This document shows positions 1-8,931 of a DNA stretch of 42,235 bases, piece by piece; within the stretch, counting starts at the first letter, position 1; each line of letters starts with the position of its first letter. This DNA comes from Bacteroidota bacterium. GTDB taxonomy: Bacteria > Bacteroidota > Bacteroidia > Chitinophagales > UBA10324. Both the position numbers and the translations under genes were made by a program. The notes under the pieces are model-generated. The model saw nothing but the letters and a program-made list of their open reading frames with translations. It searched no databases and was not told the origin of the DNA. The stretch lies in the NCBI GenBank assembly GCA_018267315.1, contig JAFDYS010000047.1:178-42412 (forward strand), read 5' to 3'.

Positions 1-2
1 CC

Positions 3-164
<162 letters not shown>

Positions 165-238
165 GTTGCTCCGGACATGAACACTGATGAGTCCACTTCA
201 ATCTGTTGCATCAGTATCCGCCGTGTTGCATTTCCAAT

Positions 239-1003
239 ATGAACCGTTACATTCTTGAACTCTCTTACAACGGCACCCGCTACAATGGCTGGCAGGTACA
301 GAAGAATACATCCAACACCATTCAGCGGGTGGTGAATGAAAAACTCTCTGTCATTTTTCAGGAAGAAATCAATGTTACCGCTTCAGGCCGCACCGATGCA
401 GGTGTTCATGCCAAACAGAACTTCGTCCATTTCGACTGTTCGAAAACTTTGCCTCCGGATTTTCTGCGCCGGCTGAATTTCCTATTACCGCAAGACATTG
501 CAGCCAGAAATACTTTTATGGCTGACAACGATTTCAACGCACGCTTCGATGCCATCAGCCGCATGTATGAATACCTGATCACTTACGAAAAGAATCCGCT
601 GCTTAGCGAAATCGTCAGCTACTATCCATACCCGAAACTTTCAGTCAAAAGACTCAATGAAGCCGCGAAGATTGTGAAGTCGCACACTGACTTTGCCGCT
701 TTCAGCAAGAAGCGCACGCAGGTTAAAACAACGATCTGTAAAATCAAACATGCGCACTGGGAATGGGATGAAGAGATGAAACTGCTGCGGTTCCGGATCA
801 TCGCCGACCGTTTCCTGCGGGGAATGGTGCGCGGCATCGTGGCCACTTCCATCCGTTTCGCCCGCGAAAAGCTTTCCGAAAAAGATCTTCATCAGCTTCT
901 GGAAAGTAAGGTGCCTCATAAAACAGATTTCTCAGCACCGGCACAGGGACTCACCCTTCTTGAAGTACAGTATCCGGCAGGATTGATGAAACCTGCTCAG
1001 TGA
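239..1003 (+). CDS. truA: tRNA pseudouridine(38-40) synthase TruA
   Basis: TruA isomerises uridines 38-40 in the anticodon arm of many tRNAs to pseudouridine. The 254-residue product has the usual family length. It contains the active-site motif ASGRTDAGVHA near residues 48-58, with catalytic Asp53, and the N-terminal RYILELSYNGTRYNGWQ strand that opens bacterial TruA proteins. The frame is open upstream to an ATG at 206, but that adds 11 residues of cysteine-rich sequence unlike the family, so the ATG at 239 followed by MNRYILEL is preferred. It is convergent with the PLP decarboxylase gene, with only 7 bases between the stop codons. Confidence 0.95.
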   Translation: MNRYILELSYNGTRYNGWQVQKNTSNTIQRVVNEKLSVIFQEEINVTASGRTDAGVHAKQNFVHFDCSKTLPPDFLRRLNFLLPQDIAARNTFMADNDFNARFDAISRMYEYLITYEKNPLLSEIVSYYPYPKLSVKRLNEAAKIVKSHTDFAAFSKKRTQVKTTICKIKHAHWEWDEEMKLLRFRIIADRFLRGMVRGIVATSIRFAREKLSEKDLHQLLESKVPHKTDFSAPAQGLTLLEVQYPAGLMKPAQ

Positions 1004-1010
1004 ATTTCAG

Positions 1011-2471
1011 TTACCTGCTCAGCTCATCCCCGATTTCAATCACCTTCTTCACCAGCAAATCAAAATCCTCAAAACGGCTGCGGTGATTGGTGTTACTCAC
1101 CCGAATGGCGTACTTGCTGTTGAGTGTAACATAAGAGGTAACAGCTGCGCCGCTTTCATGCAGACGGATCACCAGTTCCTTGTTGAGTTCATTCAGGAAA
1201 TGATCATCATGCGAGTTCCCTTTATATCTGAAGCAGACAATATTGAGCGTGGTGGGTGAGAGTAATTCAAGTGATGAATGCGAGCGCACGAGATGATCGA
1301 GGTACTGTGCCTGATATACGTTCTTCAAAATCATTTGCCCGATCTTTTCGATGCCATGTTCCTTAATGTTCATCCAAACTTTCAGCGCATTGAATCCGCG
1401 GGAGAGTTCCACCCCGTATTCACTGAACCACGTGTCGCCGGCGGCCAAACCGCGTTTGGCATGTTCGAGATAATCAGGCGTGAGAGAAAAAGCGTGTCGG
1501 TGTGCGGATTCATCTTTCACCAAAACACAACCGGCTTCGTACGGCAGGTACATCCACTTGTGCATGTCAAATGCAATGGAGTCGGCACGGTTCATTCCGG
1601 CTACGAGGTGTTTTAGTTCAGGCACTATATAAGCGAGCGCACCGAAAGCGCCATCCACATGAAACCAGAGGTTTTCTTCGGCCGCCAGGTCAGCGAGTGC
1701 ATTCAGATCATCCAATCCGCCCGTGGCCACTGTGCCGGCATTACCTATGATACAAATGGGTTGAAGTTCCGCTTCGCGGTCTTCCAAAATCATCTTTTTC
1801 ATTGCTGCGATATCCACGGAATAATTCTCATCCACTGGCGCGAGACGCAGCGCTTCACTTCCAAGCCCAAGTATCTCCACGGCTTTTTGATTGGAACTGT
1901 GAGTCTCGGCGCTGGAATACATCGTCATTTTTTTCGGGGCCGATTGCATGCCGGATTTTCTCACATCAAATCCTGCCTTTGCATTTCGTGCTACTGCCAG
2001 CCCCACGAAGTTGGCCATGGAGCCGCCGCTCACCATGAGCCCGCTGGATGAAAGCGGAAAGTCAAACATCTCACAGCACCAGCGGATCACCTGCTTTTCC
2101 GCCAGTGCGCCGGCATGAAAGCCGCCGCCTGCATTGAGATTGATGGTGGATTTGATCAGTTCGCCCAGCATGCCCGCCACCGTTCCATTGCCCATCACCC
2201 ATCCCCAGAATCTGGGGTGAATGTTGCCGGTGCGGTAGGGAACAATATTTTTCAGCACCTGATCATACACGATATCAGCATTCATTCCATGGTGCGGAAG
2301 CGGTTCCTGAAAGAACTGTTGCACCGCTTCCGGAATGGGGCGCCATACGGGTCCTTCTTCCACATGCTGAATGAGGTTCATCATGTCATTCATCACCCGC
2401 TGCGCGAGGGCATGGACCGGAGACCAGTCTGAATAGTCCAGTGAATTGTTCGTGTTGAGATCAGGATTCAT
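1011..2471 (-). CDS. PLP-dependent group II amino-acid decarboxylase family protein
   Basis: A 486-residue member of the aromatic-L-amino-acid/glutamate decarboxylase family (fold type I PLP enzymes), cytoplasmic. Visible features are the N-terminal [12 protein letters not shown] segment, the FHVDGAFGA motif with the aspartate that contacts the pyridine nitrogen, and FDMHKWMY, where Lys305 should form the Schiff base with PLP. The frame is open 13 codons further upstream, but that extension is hydrophobic and unlike the family; ATG at 2471 is preferred. The substrate cannot be read from sequence: tryptophan, tyrosine, DOPA and aspartate decarboxylases all share these motifs. It stands alone between convergent truA and the divergent ABM-fold gene. 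Confidence 0.85.
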   Translation of the reverse strand: MNPDLNTNNSLDYSDWSPVHALAQRVMNDMMNLIQHVEEGPVWRPIPEAVQQFFQEPLPHHGMNADIVYDQVLKNIVPYRTGNIHPRFWGWVMGNGTVAGMLGELIKSTINLNAGGGFHAGALAEKQVIRWCCEMFDFPLSSSGLMVSGGSMANFVGLAVARNAKAGFDVRKSGMQSAPKKMTMYSSAETHSSNQKAVEILGLGSEALRLAPVDENYSVDIAAMKKMILEDREAELQPICIIGNAGTVATGGLDDLNALADLAAEENLWFHVDGAFGALAYIVPELKHLVAGMNRADSIAFDMHKWMYLPYEAGCVLVKDESAHRHAFSLTPDYLEHAKRGLAAGDTWFSEYGVELSRGFNALKVWMNIKEHGIEKIGQMILKNVYQAQYLDHLVRSHSSLELLSPTTLNIVCFRYKGNSHDDHFLNELNKELVIRLHESGAAVTSYVTLNSKYAIRVSNTNHRSRFEDFDLLVKKVIEIGDELSR

Positions 2472-2532
2472 AAAAAAATTAAGGTTGAATGAGTAAGCAA
2501 AGAACGGCAAAGGTTTCCGGCCCGGCGAGCGG

Positions 2533-2564
2533 TTTGATAAGTAAGAGTAATCTCGCTATATTTA
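2533..2564 (+). promoter_or_regulatory. Bacteroidota-type promoter for the ABM-fold gene
   Basis: A TTTG box at 2533-2536 and TATATTTA at 2557-2564 are separated by 20 bases. This is close to the Bacteroidota consensus TTTG-19-TAnnTTTG, with one mismatch in the last position. It lies 19 bases before the ATG of the ABM-fold gene, implying a very short leader. The match was made by eye. Confidence 0.5.
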
Positions 2565-2583
2565 GTAGCTCAATCGTGGTGCT

Positions 2584-2895
2584 ATGCAAACAGTAATTAC
2601 ACGGGTATGGCACGGCAAAACGCCGGCCTCCAAAGCAGACGCTTACATGACCTACCTGCTCGAAGTGGGCGTGAAAGATTACAAGCGGATTCCCGGAAAC
2701 CTGAGTGTGCAGATCTGGCGCAGAACCGAAGGAGACCGGGTGCACTTCTACACCGTGACTACGTGGGACAGCTTTGAAAGCATCCGCAAGTTTGCTGGTG
2801 ATGAAATCAGCCGCCCGGTATTCTTGCCCAAAGACCGCGATTACCTGCTCGAGTTTGAGCCGGATGTGATGCATTGCGAAACCATCATCCCGTAG
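2584..2895 (+). CDS. Small ABM-type (dimeric alpha+beta barrel) protein
   Basis: A 103-residue cytoplasmic protein without signal peptide or membrane segment. The beginning VITRVWHGKT, followed by a strand with QIWRRTEGDRVHFYTVTTW and the helix SFESIRKFAGDE, matches the antibiotic-biosynthesis-monooxygenase-like ferredoxin fold (dimeric alpha+beta barrel). Such proteins include cofactor-free monooxygenases, haem-degrading enzymes and many of unknown function; no catalytic residue pattern allows a choice. The gene is monocistronic: a promoter-like sequence lies just upstream and a hairpin followed by T-rich sequence just downstream. Confidence 0.7.
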   Translation: MQTVITRVWHGKTPASKADAYMTYLLEVGVKDYKRIPGNLSVQIWRRTEGDRVHFYTVTTWDSFESIRKFAGDEISRPVFLPKDRDYLLEFEPDVMHCETIIP

Positions 2896-2903
2896 TTTCT
2901 CCT

Positions 2904-2940
2904 GCTCAGCGCGGCGGCCTGCGCTGAGTCATTCATTTCT
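2904..2940 (+). terminator. Hairpin terminator after the ABM-fold gene
   Basis: Arms CTCAGCGC (2905-2912) and GCGCTGAG (2921-2928) form a perfect 8-bp stem around an 8-base loop. The stem is followed by T-rich sequence without a continuous U run, so termination is likely but not certain. It starts 9 bases after the stop codon. Confidence 0.55.
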
Positions 2941-2992
2941 CATTTATCATTTCAATGTCTGTTTGCTGACGTTCGGTGAGCGTGGTGCATCC

Positions 2993-3000
2993 TATTCTTG
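2993..3000 (+). promoter_or_regulatory. Possible -7 box for the small exported protein gene
   Basis: TATTCTTG differs from the Bacteroidota -7 consensus TAnnTTTG at one position and lies 31 bases before the ATG at 3032. No good -33 TTTG box was found at the expected distance, so this is only a candidate. Confidence 0.3.
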
Positions 3001-3031
3001 CAGTGAATTCAAAAACAAAAATTTATTTGCC

Positions 3032-3457
3032 ATGAAAACCATTTTTAAGAAAACCGCTTATGCTGCGTTGATTGCGCTCATCGCAGCCGTTTCATTTCGC
3101 GCGCAGGCAGCGGGATCTGCTGCACCAAAAGATCCTATGTTCTTTTCCATCACCCTTCCTGACACCTGGCAGTCTAAAGTGATCAGGCAGGATTATGAGA
3201 ATGAAACGATTTTCAGTTATATGGATGAAAAAGGTTCGCCTGTTTTCCTCTTTTCCATCACCCGGGTTACCGGAAGCCAGTGGGTGGCATTGCACAATCA
3301 GTTGAAGAATGCCATGGTGGTGAAAAACGACGGCGCGTTCATCTACTTCATTCAGAAAGCCGATGAAAAAAGTCTAAAGGGAATGAAGGTGGAAGATTAC
3401 AACACGCTGCTTCAGGAGATCGATGCCGTGATCAACAGCATTCAACTCAATTCATAG
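3032..3457 (+). CDS. Small exported protein of unknown function
   Basis: A 141-residue protein that I cannot assign to a family. Residues 1-26 form a clear signal peptide: KTIFKK, then a hydrophobic run ending in RAQAAGS, with a likely cleavage after AQA. The mature part of about 115 residues is mixed alpha/beta, starting with a DPMFFSITLPDTWQSK strand and ending in the helix VEDYNTLLQEIDAVINSIQ. It is probably periplasmic. The ATG at 3032 is chosen because the frame's earlier start would put 23 charged residues ahead of the signal peptide. A strong terminator follows it. Confidence 0.7.
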   Translation: MKTIFKKTAYAALIALIAAVSFRAQAAGSAAPKDPMFFSITLPDTWQSKVIRQDYENETIFSYMDEKGSPVFLFSITRVTGSQWVALHNQLKNAMVVKNDGAFIYFIQKADEKSLKGMKVEDYNTLLQEIDAVINSIQLNS

Positions 3458-3477
3458 GTGAAAGGTTGGGGACTGCA

Positions 3478-3520
3478 GGTGGCGCCGCTTCGCGGCGCCA
3501 CCTTTCACTTTTCAATCTTT
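3478..3520 (+). terminator. Strong intrinsic terminator
   Basis: GGTGGCGCCG (3478-3487) and CGGCGCCACC (3493-3502) are perfect complements around CTTCG, giving a 10-11 bp GC-rich stem with a tiny loop. T-rich sequence follows. It sits 21 bases after the stop of the exported-protein gene. Because the hairpin is symmetrical it may also insulate the leftward gene ending at 3554, although the T tract favours rightward termination. Confidence 0.75.
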
Positions 3521-3553
3521 ATGGTGATTACTTCACGTAATAGTAAATCTTCG

Positions 3554-4066
3554 TCAGCCACTTGGCCATTTCTTTCTAACTAATCGTATCCTTTGTGTTG
3601 AATTAAAATTGCCATCATTGTCGCCCCAGGCGATAATGGCGTCATTCCCGTCAGATCCTTCCGACTTCATACCGATGTACATGTTATCAGTATTGTAACA
3701 GATAAAGGCGCCGCGGCTCATCCAGTTTCGCCAGCCGCCGGCCAAGGTGCCGTTGCTGCATTCCTGCCCCGAGTAACAGTTTGATTCACCCAGATGCAGC
3801 ATGCTCATGGGCATGGTGTTGCCGATGCCCACCCAGCCCGTGTTGTCAGTGTATGGGTTCATGGTATTAGTGCCCATGATGGTCATCCGTTGAGTTCCAT
3901 TGGTGTGAATGTTTAGACTTTTGTAAAGTGCTAATGATCCTGTTCCTAGCCAATCAGCTGATGAGTTAACATTATTGTTACCACCCAGGAGCCACTGCGC
4001 CTGTGTTTGGTGAGCACACATGCTCAGCAATAGAATGACCAATGCGAAAAAGATAATTGGTTTCAT
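3554..4066 (-). CDS. Exported protein, probably C-terminally truncated
   Basis: The 170-residue product starts with a signal peptide (residues 1-24, KPIIFFALVILLLSMCAHQT, then QAQW) followed by WLLGGNNNVNSSADWLGTGS and a TQRMTIMG / GWVGIGNTMPMSMLHLGES pattern. Bacteroidota carry similar surface or tail-fibre-like proteins in which NGTQRM and GWVGIG motifs recur. The frame stops soon after STQRIRL, where I would expect further repeats and a C-terminal domain. Fifteen bases upstream of the stop codon, in another frame, a short MAKWLTKIYYYVK stretch ends in a stop, which suggests an old deletion or frameshift. It lies 34 bases downstream of the type B sorting-domain gene and is probably co-transcribed with it. 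Function unknown. Confidence 0.55.
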   Translation of the reverse strand: MKPIIFFALVILLLSMCAHQTQAQWLLGGNNNVNSSADWLGTGSLALYKSLNIHTNGTQRMTIMGTNTMNPYTDNTGWVGIGNTMPMSMLHLGESNCYSGQECSNGTLAGGWRNWMSRGAFICYNTDNMYIGMKSEGSDGNDAIIAWGDNDGNFNSTQRIRLVRKKWPSG

Positions 4067-4100
4067 AGTGAAGAATGTTGAAGAGTGAGAAAAACAGAAT

Positions 4101-5078
4101 TCACCTGATGAGGGTGACATTGCCTGTTGCCTGCCCTAATTGATTTGATTCCGCTACGTAATTTGCAATCCAATAGTAAACGCCTACTGGTTGTGACATG
4201 CCACGGAAGGTTCCGTCCCAACCCTGATCCGCTGAGTTGGCTTCGAAAACCAACTGACCCCAGCGATTGACTATTTTGAGATGAAAAGAATTCAACCCGG
4301 TACAACCGAGGCAATGGAACACATCATTGCGCGAGTCGCCATTGGGTGAAAAGGCCAGCGGAAATGCCGGAACAGAAGAAACACCCACCGAATCCTGAAC
4401 TTCAATCAGTGAAACATCATCAATGAAATAATAGGATTGGTTCCATTGAAAGCCATGTTCATTCACTGTGTCCTTGTCTGTGCCCGCATTGTCATGAAAG
4501 TTGCCAATGTAGAGGAACTGTTCACCTCCCCGGGCAATAAAATTGCCGGAGATCAGCTTCCAGTTCATGGTATCCTGTCCGGGATCAACATCAACCTGCG
4601 GAACCACTCCGAGCGTACAGCCAAGACTGGGCAAACTGATTGAATCATATCCGACAAATGCTCCAAGCTTTCGAACCGAATAGAAGCTCTCGTCTGCGAG
4701 GGAAACATAGAAACTCACAATGTACTCTCTATCAGATTTAAGCTGCTTATTCAACCTAACCCCAATGTACTCCATAAAACACTGCGGATACCAGAGCGTG
4801 AAAATGCCTGCGTGGGCAGTACCCGATCTTGATATTTGATATCCTGCAAATGGATTTTGATAGGGCATAAACTGAAGAGTGCATTGATTAGACGAGCTGA
4901 AATAATCGGGAGTTCCGTTAGCGCCGAACCAATACTTCACTTGTTGAAAGGTGGACAACCACGGATACGGTTTGCACACGTCAATGGTATCTTCAAAACC
5001 CGGGTTAGGCACCAGGTTTTGGGCAACAACCGGCAGTTGCAGCACGAATAAGAAAAGAGGCAACAGGAAATATCTCAT
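4101..5078 (-). CDS. Secreted protein with T9SS type B (gliding-motility) C-terminal domain
   Basis: A 325-residue exported protein. Residues 1-19 are a signal peptide (RYFLLPLFLFVLQLPVVAQ). The mature N-terminus NLVPNPGFEDTIDVCKP and the following beta-rich region resemble Bacteroidota carbohydrate-binding-like jelly-roll modules. The last 90 residues are a type B sorting domain: FPLAFSPNGDSRNDVFH, then FHLKIVNRWGQLVFE, DQGWDGTFRG and PVGVYYWIANYV. Known biology: such domains direct export by T9SS and attachment to, or release from, the cell surface. No catalytic motif is evident. The next gene to the left follows closely in the same direction. Confidence 0.85.
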   Translation of the reverse strand: MRYFLLPLFLFVLQLPVVAQNLVPNPGFEDTIDVCKPYPWLSTFQQVKYWFGANGTPDYFSSSNQCTLQFMPYQNPFAGYQISRSGTAHAGIFTLWYPQCFMEYIGVRLNKQLKSDREYIVSFYVSLADESFYSVRKLGAFVGYDSISLPSLGCTLGVVPQVDVDPGQDTMNWKLISGNFIARGGEQFLYIGNFHDNAGTDKDTVNEHGFQWNQSYYFIDDVSLIEVQDSVGVSSVPAFPLAFSPNGDSRNDVFHCLGCTGLNSFHLKIVNRWGQLVFEANSADQGWDGTFRGMSQPVGVYYWIANYVAESNQLGQATGNVTLIR

Positions 5079-5204
5079 CAGATTTCTTTCGCTTAATACT
5101 ACTCCAGCGAACTAAGAGTTTGATGCGGCTCACATTATTTGTTCTTGCCCTGCCGTTCAGCCGTTAGAGAGCAGCAGGGCAAGCGAGCCCGCCCGGGTTG
5201 CGCG

Positions 5205-5212
5205 TATTTTTG
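5205..5212 (+). promoter_or_regulatory. Promoter-like -7 box pointing into the gene-poor gap
   Basis: TATTTTTG matches the Bacteroidota -7 consensus TAnnTTTG exactly. No TTTG lies at the -33 position, and no gene begins downstream on this strand, so it could be chance or the promoter of a small RNA. Confidence 0.3.
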
Positions 5213-5273
5213 TGCCTCCTAATATTACTGAATGAAAAAAAATCAGTAGAGAAAAAGCAACGCAAATATTTGC

Positions 5274-5283
5274 GGGGGGGGGG
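5274..5283. repeat. G10 homopolymer
   Basis: Ten consecutive G residues directly follow the palindrome CGCAAATATTTGCG. Homopolymers of this length are prone to slippage in replication and to sequencing error. Confidence 0.9.
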
Positions 5284-5602
5284 TAGTACCAAAGCCGGCG
5301 ATGATTCGTATCAAAATCCGGTGCAGCAGCCGCGTGAACAGATCGTACGGTTTACAGTTCATCCAATGACGAAGCTAAAGAATACTTTTTGATTTGCAAA
5401 AAGACAATCTCAGATGACAGACCTGGCGTAGCCGCGGGATCTTTCGAAGACTAACCTGCGTATGGAATCACTCAGCGCGGGATCTTATACTCAGCACTCC
5501 GCCTAGAGCAAGATTGCATTTACGATGGTGAAACCAGTAACCCGAAACCAATCCTGAATACTGAAAGAATTTCCGCGATTGTTAAACCAGGCAATGATCC
5601 TG

Positions 5603-7444
5603 CTATTCCACCGTCACACTCTTGGCCAAGTTGCGCGGCTGGTCCACATTACATCCGCGCATCACGGCAATATGGTAAGCGAGCAGTTGAAGCGGCACCA
5701 CGGAGAGCATGGGCGTAAGCGGTTCTTCCGTTTCGGGGATTTCAATCGTGAATTCGGCCAGGTCGCGGATCACATTATCTCCTTTGGTGACGATGGCGAT
5801 AATGCGGCCCTTGCGCGCTTTCACTTCCTGGATGTTGCTGATGATTTTATCATAGGAAGGTCCTCCTTTGGTGGCCACTACCACTACGGGCATTTCATCA
5901 TCAATCAATGCGATGGGGCCGTGCTTCATTTCCGCAGCGGGATATCCCTCGGCATGGATGTAGGAAATCTCTTTCATCTTCAAAGCGCCTTCCAGCGCTA
6001 CCGGAAAATTATATCCCCGTCCGAGGTAAAGGAAGTTACGCGCATCCTTAAAGAAGTCACTGATGTATTTAATCTGTTCATTGGTCCTGAGCACTTCTTT
6101 CACCTTTTCAGGAATGGCATCCAGCTCATTGATGAGCTGATGGTAGCGCGACTGGGTGATGGTGCCGCGCTTGTGCGCCGTGAGCAACGCCAGCATGGTA
6201 AGCACCGCCACCTGCGCCGTGAAGGCCTTGGTGGAAGCCACCCCGATTTCAGGACCGGCGTGAGTGAAACAGCCGGCATGAGTTGAACGGGCAATGGATG
6301 AACCCACCACATTGCATACGCCGAACACGGTGGCTCCCTTCTGCTTGGCGAGTTGAATGGCGGCGAGCGTGTCCGCCGTTTCACCCGATTGCGAAATGGC
6401 AATCACCATGTCATCAGCATTGATGATGGGATTGCGATAACGGAACTCAGAGGCGTATTCCACTTCCACCGGAATGCGGGCCAAATCTTCGAACAGGTAT
6501 TCACCCACGATGCCGGCATGCCAGGAGGTGCCGCAGGCCACCATGCGCAGGTTTTTCGCATTCACCAAGCGCTGCTCATATTCCGAGAATCCGCCAAGCT
6601 TGATCTTACCGATGTAGGTATTCAGTCTTCCTCTCAAGCTATCACGGATGGAATTTGGCTGCTCATAAATCTCCTTGAGCATGAAATGATCATAACCGCC
6701 CTTCTCCAGCATCTCCAGCTTGAGCTCCAGTTCCTGGATGTACGGCGTGCGTGCCACGTTGCCGATGGTTTTGATGGAAAGATCCCCATCGCGTTTCATC
6801 ACGGCAATCTCTTCATCATTGAGGTACACCACGTTCTTGGTATGTTCCACAATGGGTGTGGCATCCGATGCCACAAAAAATTCCTTGTCGCCAATACCAA
6901 TCACCAGCGGGCTTCCTTTGCGCGCCCCGATGATCATATCGGGGTCATCTTTGGAAAGAATGACAATGGCATAAGCACCCACCACTTCATTGAGCGCGAT
7001 GCGCACCGCTTCCGGCAGGTCAACACTTTCATTATGCTGAATATCGTCAATAAGATGAATGAGCACTTCGGTATCCGTTTCTGACTGGAAGTGATGGCCG
7101 CGCTGCAGCAATTCTTCTTTAAGCGCCGCATAGTTTTCGATGATGCCATTGTGAATGATGGCAAGGCGGCTGTTTTCTGAAGCATGCGGGTGTGCATTAG
7201 TATCATTCGGAACGCCGTGTGTGGCCCAACGGGTATGCCCCATGCCCACAGTGCCGGAAGTATCCTTGTCGTGACAGAATTCCTGCAAGGCGCTCACCTT
7301 GCCGGCCTTTTTGTAAATCTTCACGCCGCCGTTGAGAAGCGCCACACCGGCGCTGTCATAACCGCGGTATTCAAGGCGATGGAGTCCGGCAATGAGGATC
7401 GGGAAGGCCTGTTTCTTTCCAATGTATCCAACAATTCCGCACAT
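5603..7444 (-). CDS. glmS: Glutamine--fructose-6-phosphate aminotransferase (isomerizing)
   Basis: GlmS makes glucosamine-6-phosphate from fructose-6-phosphate and glutamine, the first step towards UDP-GlcNAc for peptidoglycan and lipopolysaccharide. The 613-residue length is normal. The N-terminal MCGIVGYIG places catalytic Cys2 of the glutaminase domain, with GHTRWATHG nearby. Two sugar-isomerase (SIS) domains follow, the first with CGTSWHAG and SQSGETADT (around residues 305-355), the second starting near residue 455 with YLGRGYNFPVALEGALK. The C-terminal DQPRNLAKSVTVE is the conserved tail with the substrate-binding lysine. No glmS ribozyme or other structured leader was recognised in the 146 bases upstream. 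It is the last gene of a leftward series after the GT5-like and DUF4270 genes. Confidence 0.97.
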   Translation of the reverse strand: MCGIVGYIGKKQAFPILIAGLHRLEYRGYDSAGVALLNGGVKIYKKAGKVSALQEFCHDKDTSGTVGMGHTRWATHGVPNDTNAHPHASENSRLAIIHNGIIENYAALKEELLQRGHHFQSETDTEVLIHLIDDIQHNESVDLPEAVRIALNEVVGAYAIVILSKDDPDMIIGARKGSPLVIGIGDKEFFVASDATPIVEHTKNVVYLNDEEIAVMKRDGDLSIKTIGNVARTPYIQELELKLEMLEKGGYDHFMLKEIYEQPNSIRDSLRGRLNTYIGKIKLGGFSEYEQRLVNAKNLRMVACGTSWHAGIVGEYLFEDLARIPVEVEYASEFRYRNPIINADDMVIAISQSGETADTLAAIQLAKQKGATVFGVCNVVGSSIARSTHAGCFTHAGPEIGVASTKAFTAQVAVLTMLALLTAHKRGTITQSRYHQLINELDAIPEKVKEVLRTNEQIKYISDFFKDARNFLYLGRGYNFPVALEGALKMKEISYIHAEGYPAAEMKHGPIALIDDEMPVVVVATKGGPSYDKIISNIQEVKARKGRIIAIVTKGDNVIRDLAEFTIEIPETEEPLTPMLSVVPLQLLAYHIAVMRGCNVDQPRNLAKSVTVE

Positions 7445-7590
7445 AGTTTTTTTGATTTGAGGGTTAGAAGTTGCGGTTCAACGAAGGTGTAAGCATCGTT
7501 CCGTAAATATATTTTGTTTACGAAGCTTCATGAAGAACATTACAATGAACTATTCACTTAAAAAATCCCACTGACCTCAAAAATTTCCGC

Positions 7591-8931
7591 TCATTTTCGG
7601 ATAGGAGTATAAACCAGGTCGAGTTTCATCTTCAGATTATCGGTTCGGTTGTTGCCACCGGCCATAATGCGGTCAGCCGATTCAGACCTTTTATAAATGA
7701 TGAGGAACAGTCCGCGGTCCTCAGTAATACCACTCACGATCTGCTGCAACTGCGTGGCTACACTAAACCGGTACTGCGCATACGATTCGCGCCCGAGGGT
7801 AACTTTGGAAATCTTAACGCCGCCCGGGTTAGGGAAAAACTGCAGGTTGTCGGGAATGGTGATATCCTTACCGGAGGAATCAGCCGTCACACATACAATT
7901 TGAGGCGGAGTCTTGAAAATGCTGTCGGTTTTCGAGGGATCGATCTTTTGGGTGAGTACGATTTCCGCCTTGTTGATCACCACATCTTTGAGTGAATCAA
8001 TCGCCGGAATGGTGATGCGCGTTTTCACACCGCCGAGCCCCTGCACGAAAACCAGGCTGTCGTTATCACTCACGCTGGTTGACAGATGCTGGCCCATGGT
8101 AGTTCCGGCGTGGTTGTGCTTGAAATATTCAGAACGAATTTCGGCGCTGCCGATCGGAAAATCATAGGTGAGCGAATCGCGGGTGGGGGTGTGCCAGTAA
8201 AGATGAAGCCCCGAATACAGCGAGGTGAGATTGAAATAAATCACGCTGGCCGAATAGGGCGTGGATGCGGTATCCGGCGTCACACAAATTCCCTTGAAGT
8301 AATCTTTAAAAGCGGTGTCGTTCGAAAAATTGAATCCGCCGGATTGTTCGAGCAACTCCTGACCAAAGCGGTCACTCAGCCGGATTCGCATGTGTGGCGG
8401 CAGCCGGAGGTTGAGAACGGTGACGGAATCAGTGAAGTTGGGAACAAAGAATTCCTTCCTTCCCAGCACATTGGGATCAACAGAAAATGATTTGTTGGAA
8501 TAGTAACCTCCTTCGGGTTTGGGATCCATGTCTTCGGTCAGGCGATACACATTAAACGTCTGCGGCACATCCTTATAACCATAGTATCCGCCATACGCCA
8601 TGGTGAGCACCACCGAATCTATGTAGAGGGTATCGGGATCACCGAGGTTCACATCATTAGTTGAAAGCAGGAACTGCGTAAAAAGTGACGCATACGATTT
8701 CCCGAAAACCGGATCGTAAATAGCACCGGCTGCATTGTTCGAAGTGGAGCTGGCCAGCACGGAATCCTCCAGAATGGTATTCGTAAAAAGTGTGAATGTG
8801 TCGGTATATATCGCTCCCACATCATCAGTGCCGGGCAAAATATCCACGCCAATGTAGGTGGTTTTATTGCAGCCCAGCAGGGAAACCACGGCAAGCAAAA
8901 GCAACAAGCGTTTCTGTCTAATCCTGTTCAT
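7591..8931 (-). CDS. DUF4270 family lipoprotein
   Basis: A 446-residue lipoprotein. The start MNRIRQKRLLLLLAVVSLLG is a signal peptide ending in a lipobox with Cys21, so the mature protein is predicted to be lipid-anchored. Immediately after it comes TTYIGVDILPGTDDVG, typical of DUF4270 proteins of Bacteroidota, followed by a long beta-rich region with Ser/Thr-rich loops and no catalytic motif. The function of this family is unknown. It lies between the GT5-like gene (87 bases upstream) and glmS (146 bases downstream), all leftward. From memory, DUF4270, a glycogen-synthase-like gene, panC and glmS recur together in Bacteroidota, which would hint at an envelope role. Confidence 0.85.
   Translation of the reverse strand: MNRIRQKRLLLLLAVVSLLGCNKTTYIGVDILPGTDDVGAIYTDTFTLFTNTILEDSVLASSTSNNAAGAIYDPVFGKSYASLFTQFLLSTNDVNLGDPDTLYIDSVVLTMAYGGYYGYKDVPQTFNVYRLTEDMDPKPEGGYYSNKSFSVDPNVLGRKEFFVPNFTDSVTVLNLRLPPHMRIRLSDRFGQELLEQSGGFNFSNDTAFKDYFKGICVTPDTASTPYSASVIYFNLTSLYSGLHLYWHTPTRDSLTYDFPIGSAEIRSEYFKHNHAGTTMGQHLSTSVSDNDSLVFVQGLGGVKTRITIPAIDSLKDVVINKAEIVLTQKIDPSKTDSIFKTPPQIVCVTADSSGKDITIPDNLQFFPNPGGVKISKVTLGRESYAQYRFSVATQLQQIVSGITEDRGLFLIIYKRSESADRIMAGGNNRTDNLKMKLDLVYTPIRK

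Larger units (their letters stand above)
5079..5602. other. Gene-poor 524-bp gap with promoter-like box, inverted repeats and a G10 tract
   Basis: No convincing coding region was found. From left to right it holds a 10-bp inverted repeat (CTTGCCCTGC 5144-5153 / GCAGGGCAAG 5174-5183), a rightward TATTTTTG box at 5205-5212, the palindrome CGCAAATATTTGCG at 5261-5274, a run of ten G at 5274-5283, and an 11-bp direct repeat CGCGGGATCTT at 5433-5443 and 5476-5486. Any rightward transcript would run antisense into the 3' end of glmS. Confidence 0.5.

Noticed and set aside
5198..5392. A 64-codon rightward frame crossing the G10 tract
   Set aside because: It begins with TTG inside the promoter-like box, has no ribosome-binding or start signal downstream of it, and shows no recognisable family. 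A nearby ATG at 5233 is in another frame and stops after five codons.
5579..7084. Long open frames antisense to glmS
   Set aside because: They follow from codon bias of glmS on the other strand; their products are His- and Arg-rich and match no family, whereas the glmS frame has every expected motif.
7445..7590. glmS ribozyme upstream of glmS
   Set aside because: The leader does not show the conserved ribozyme core and is too short; the ribozyme is mainly a feature of Firmicutes.
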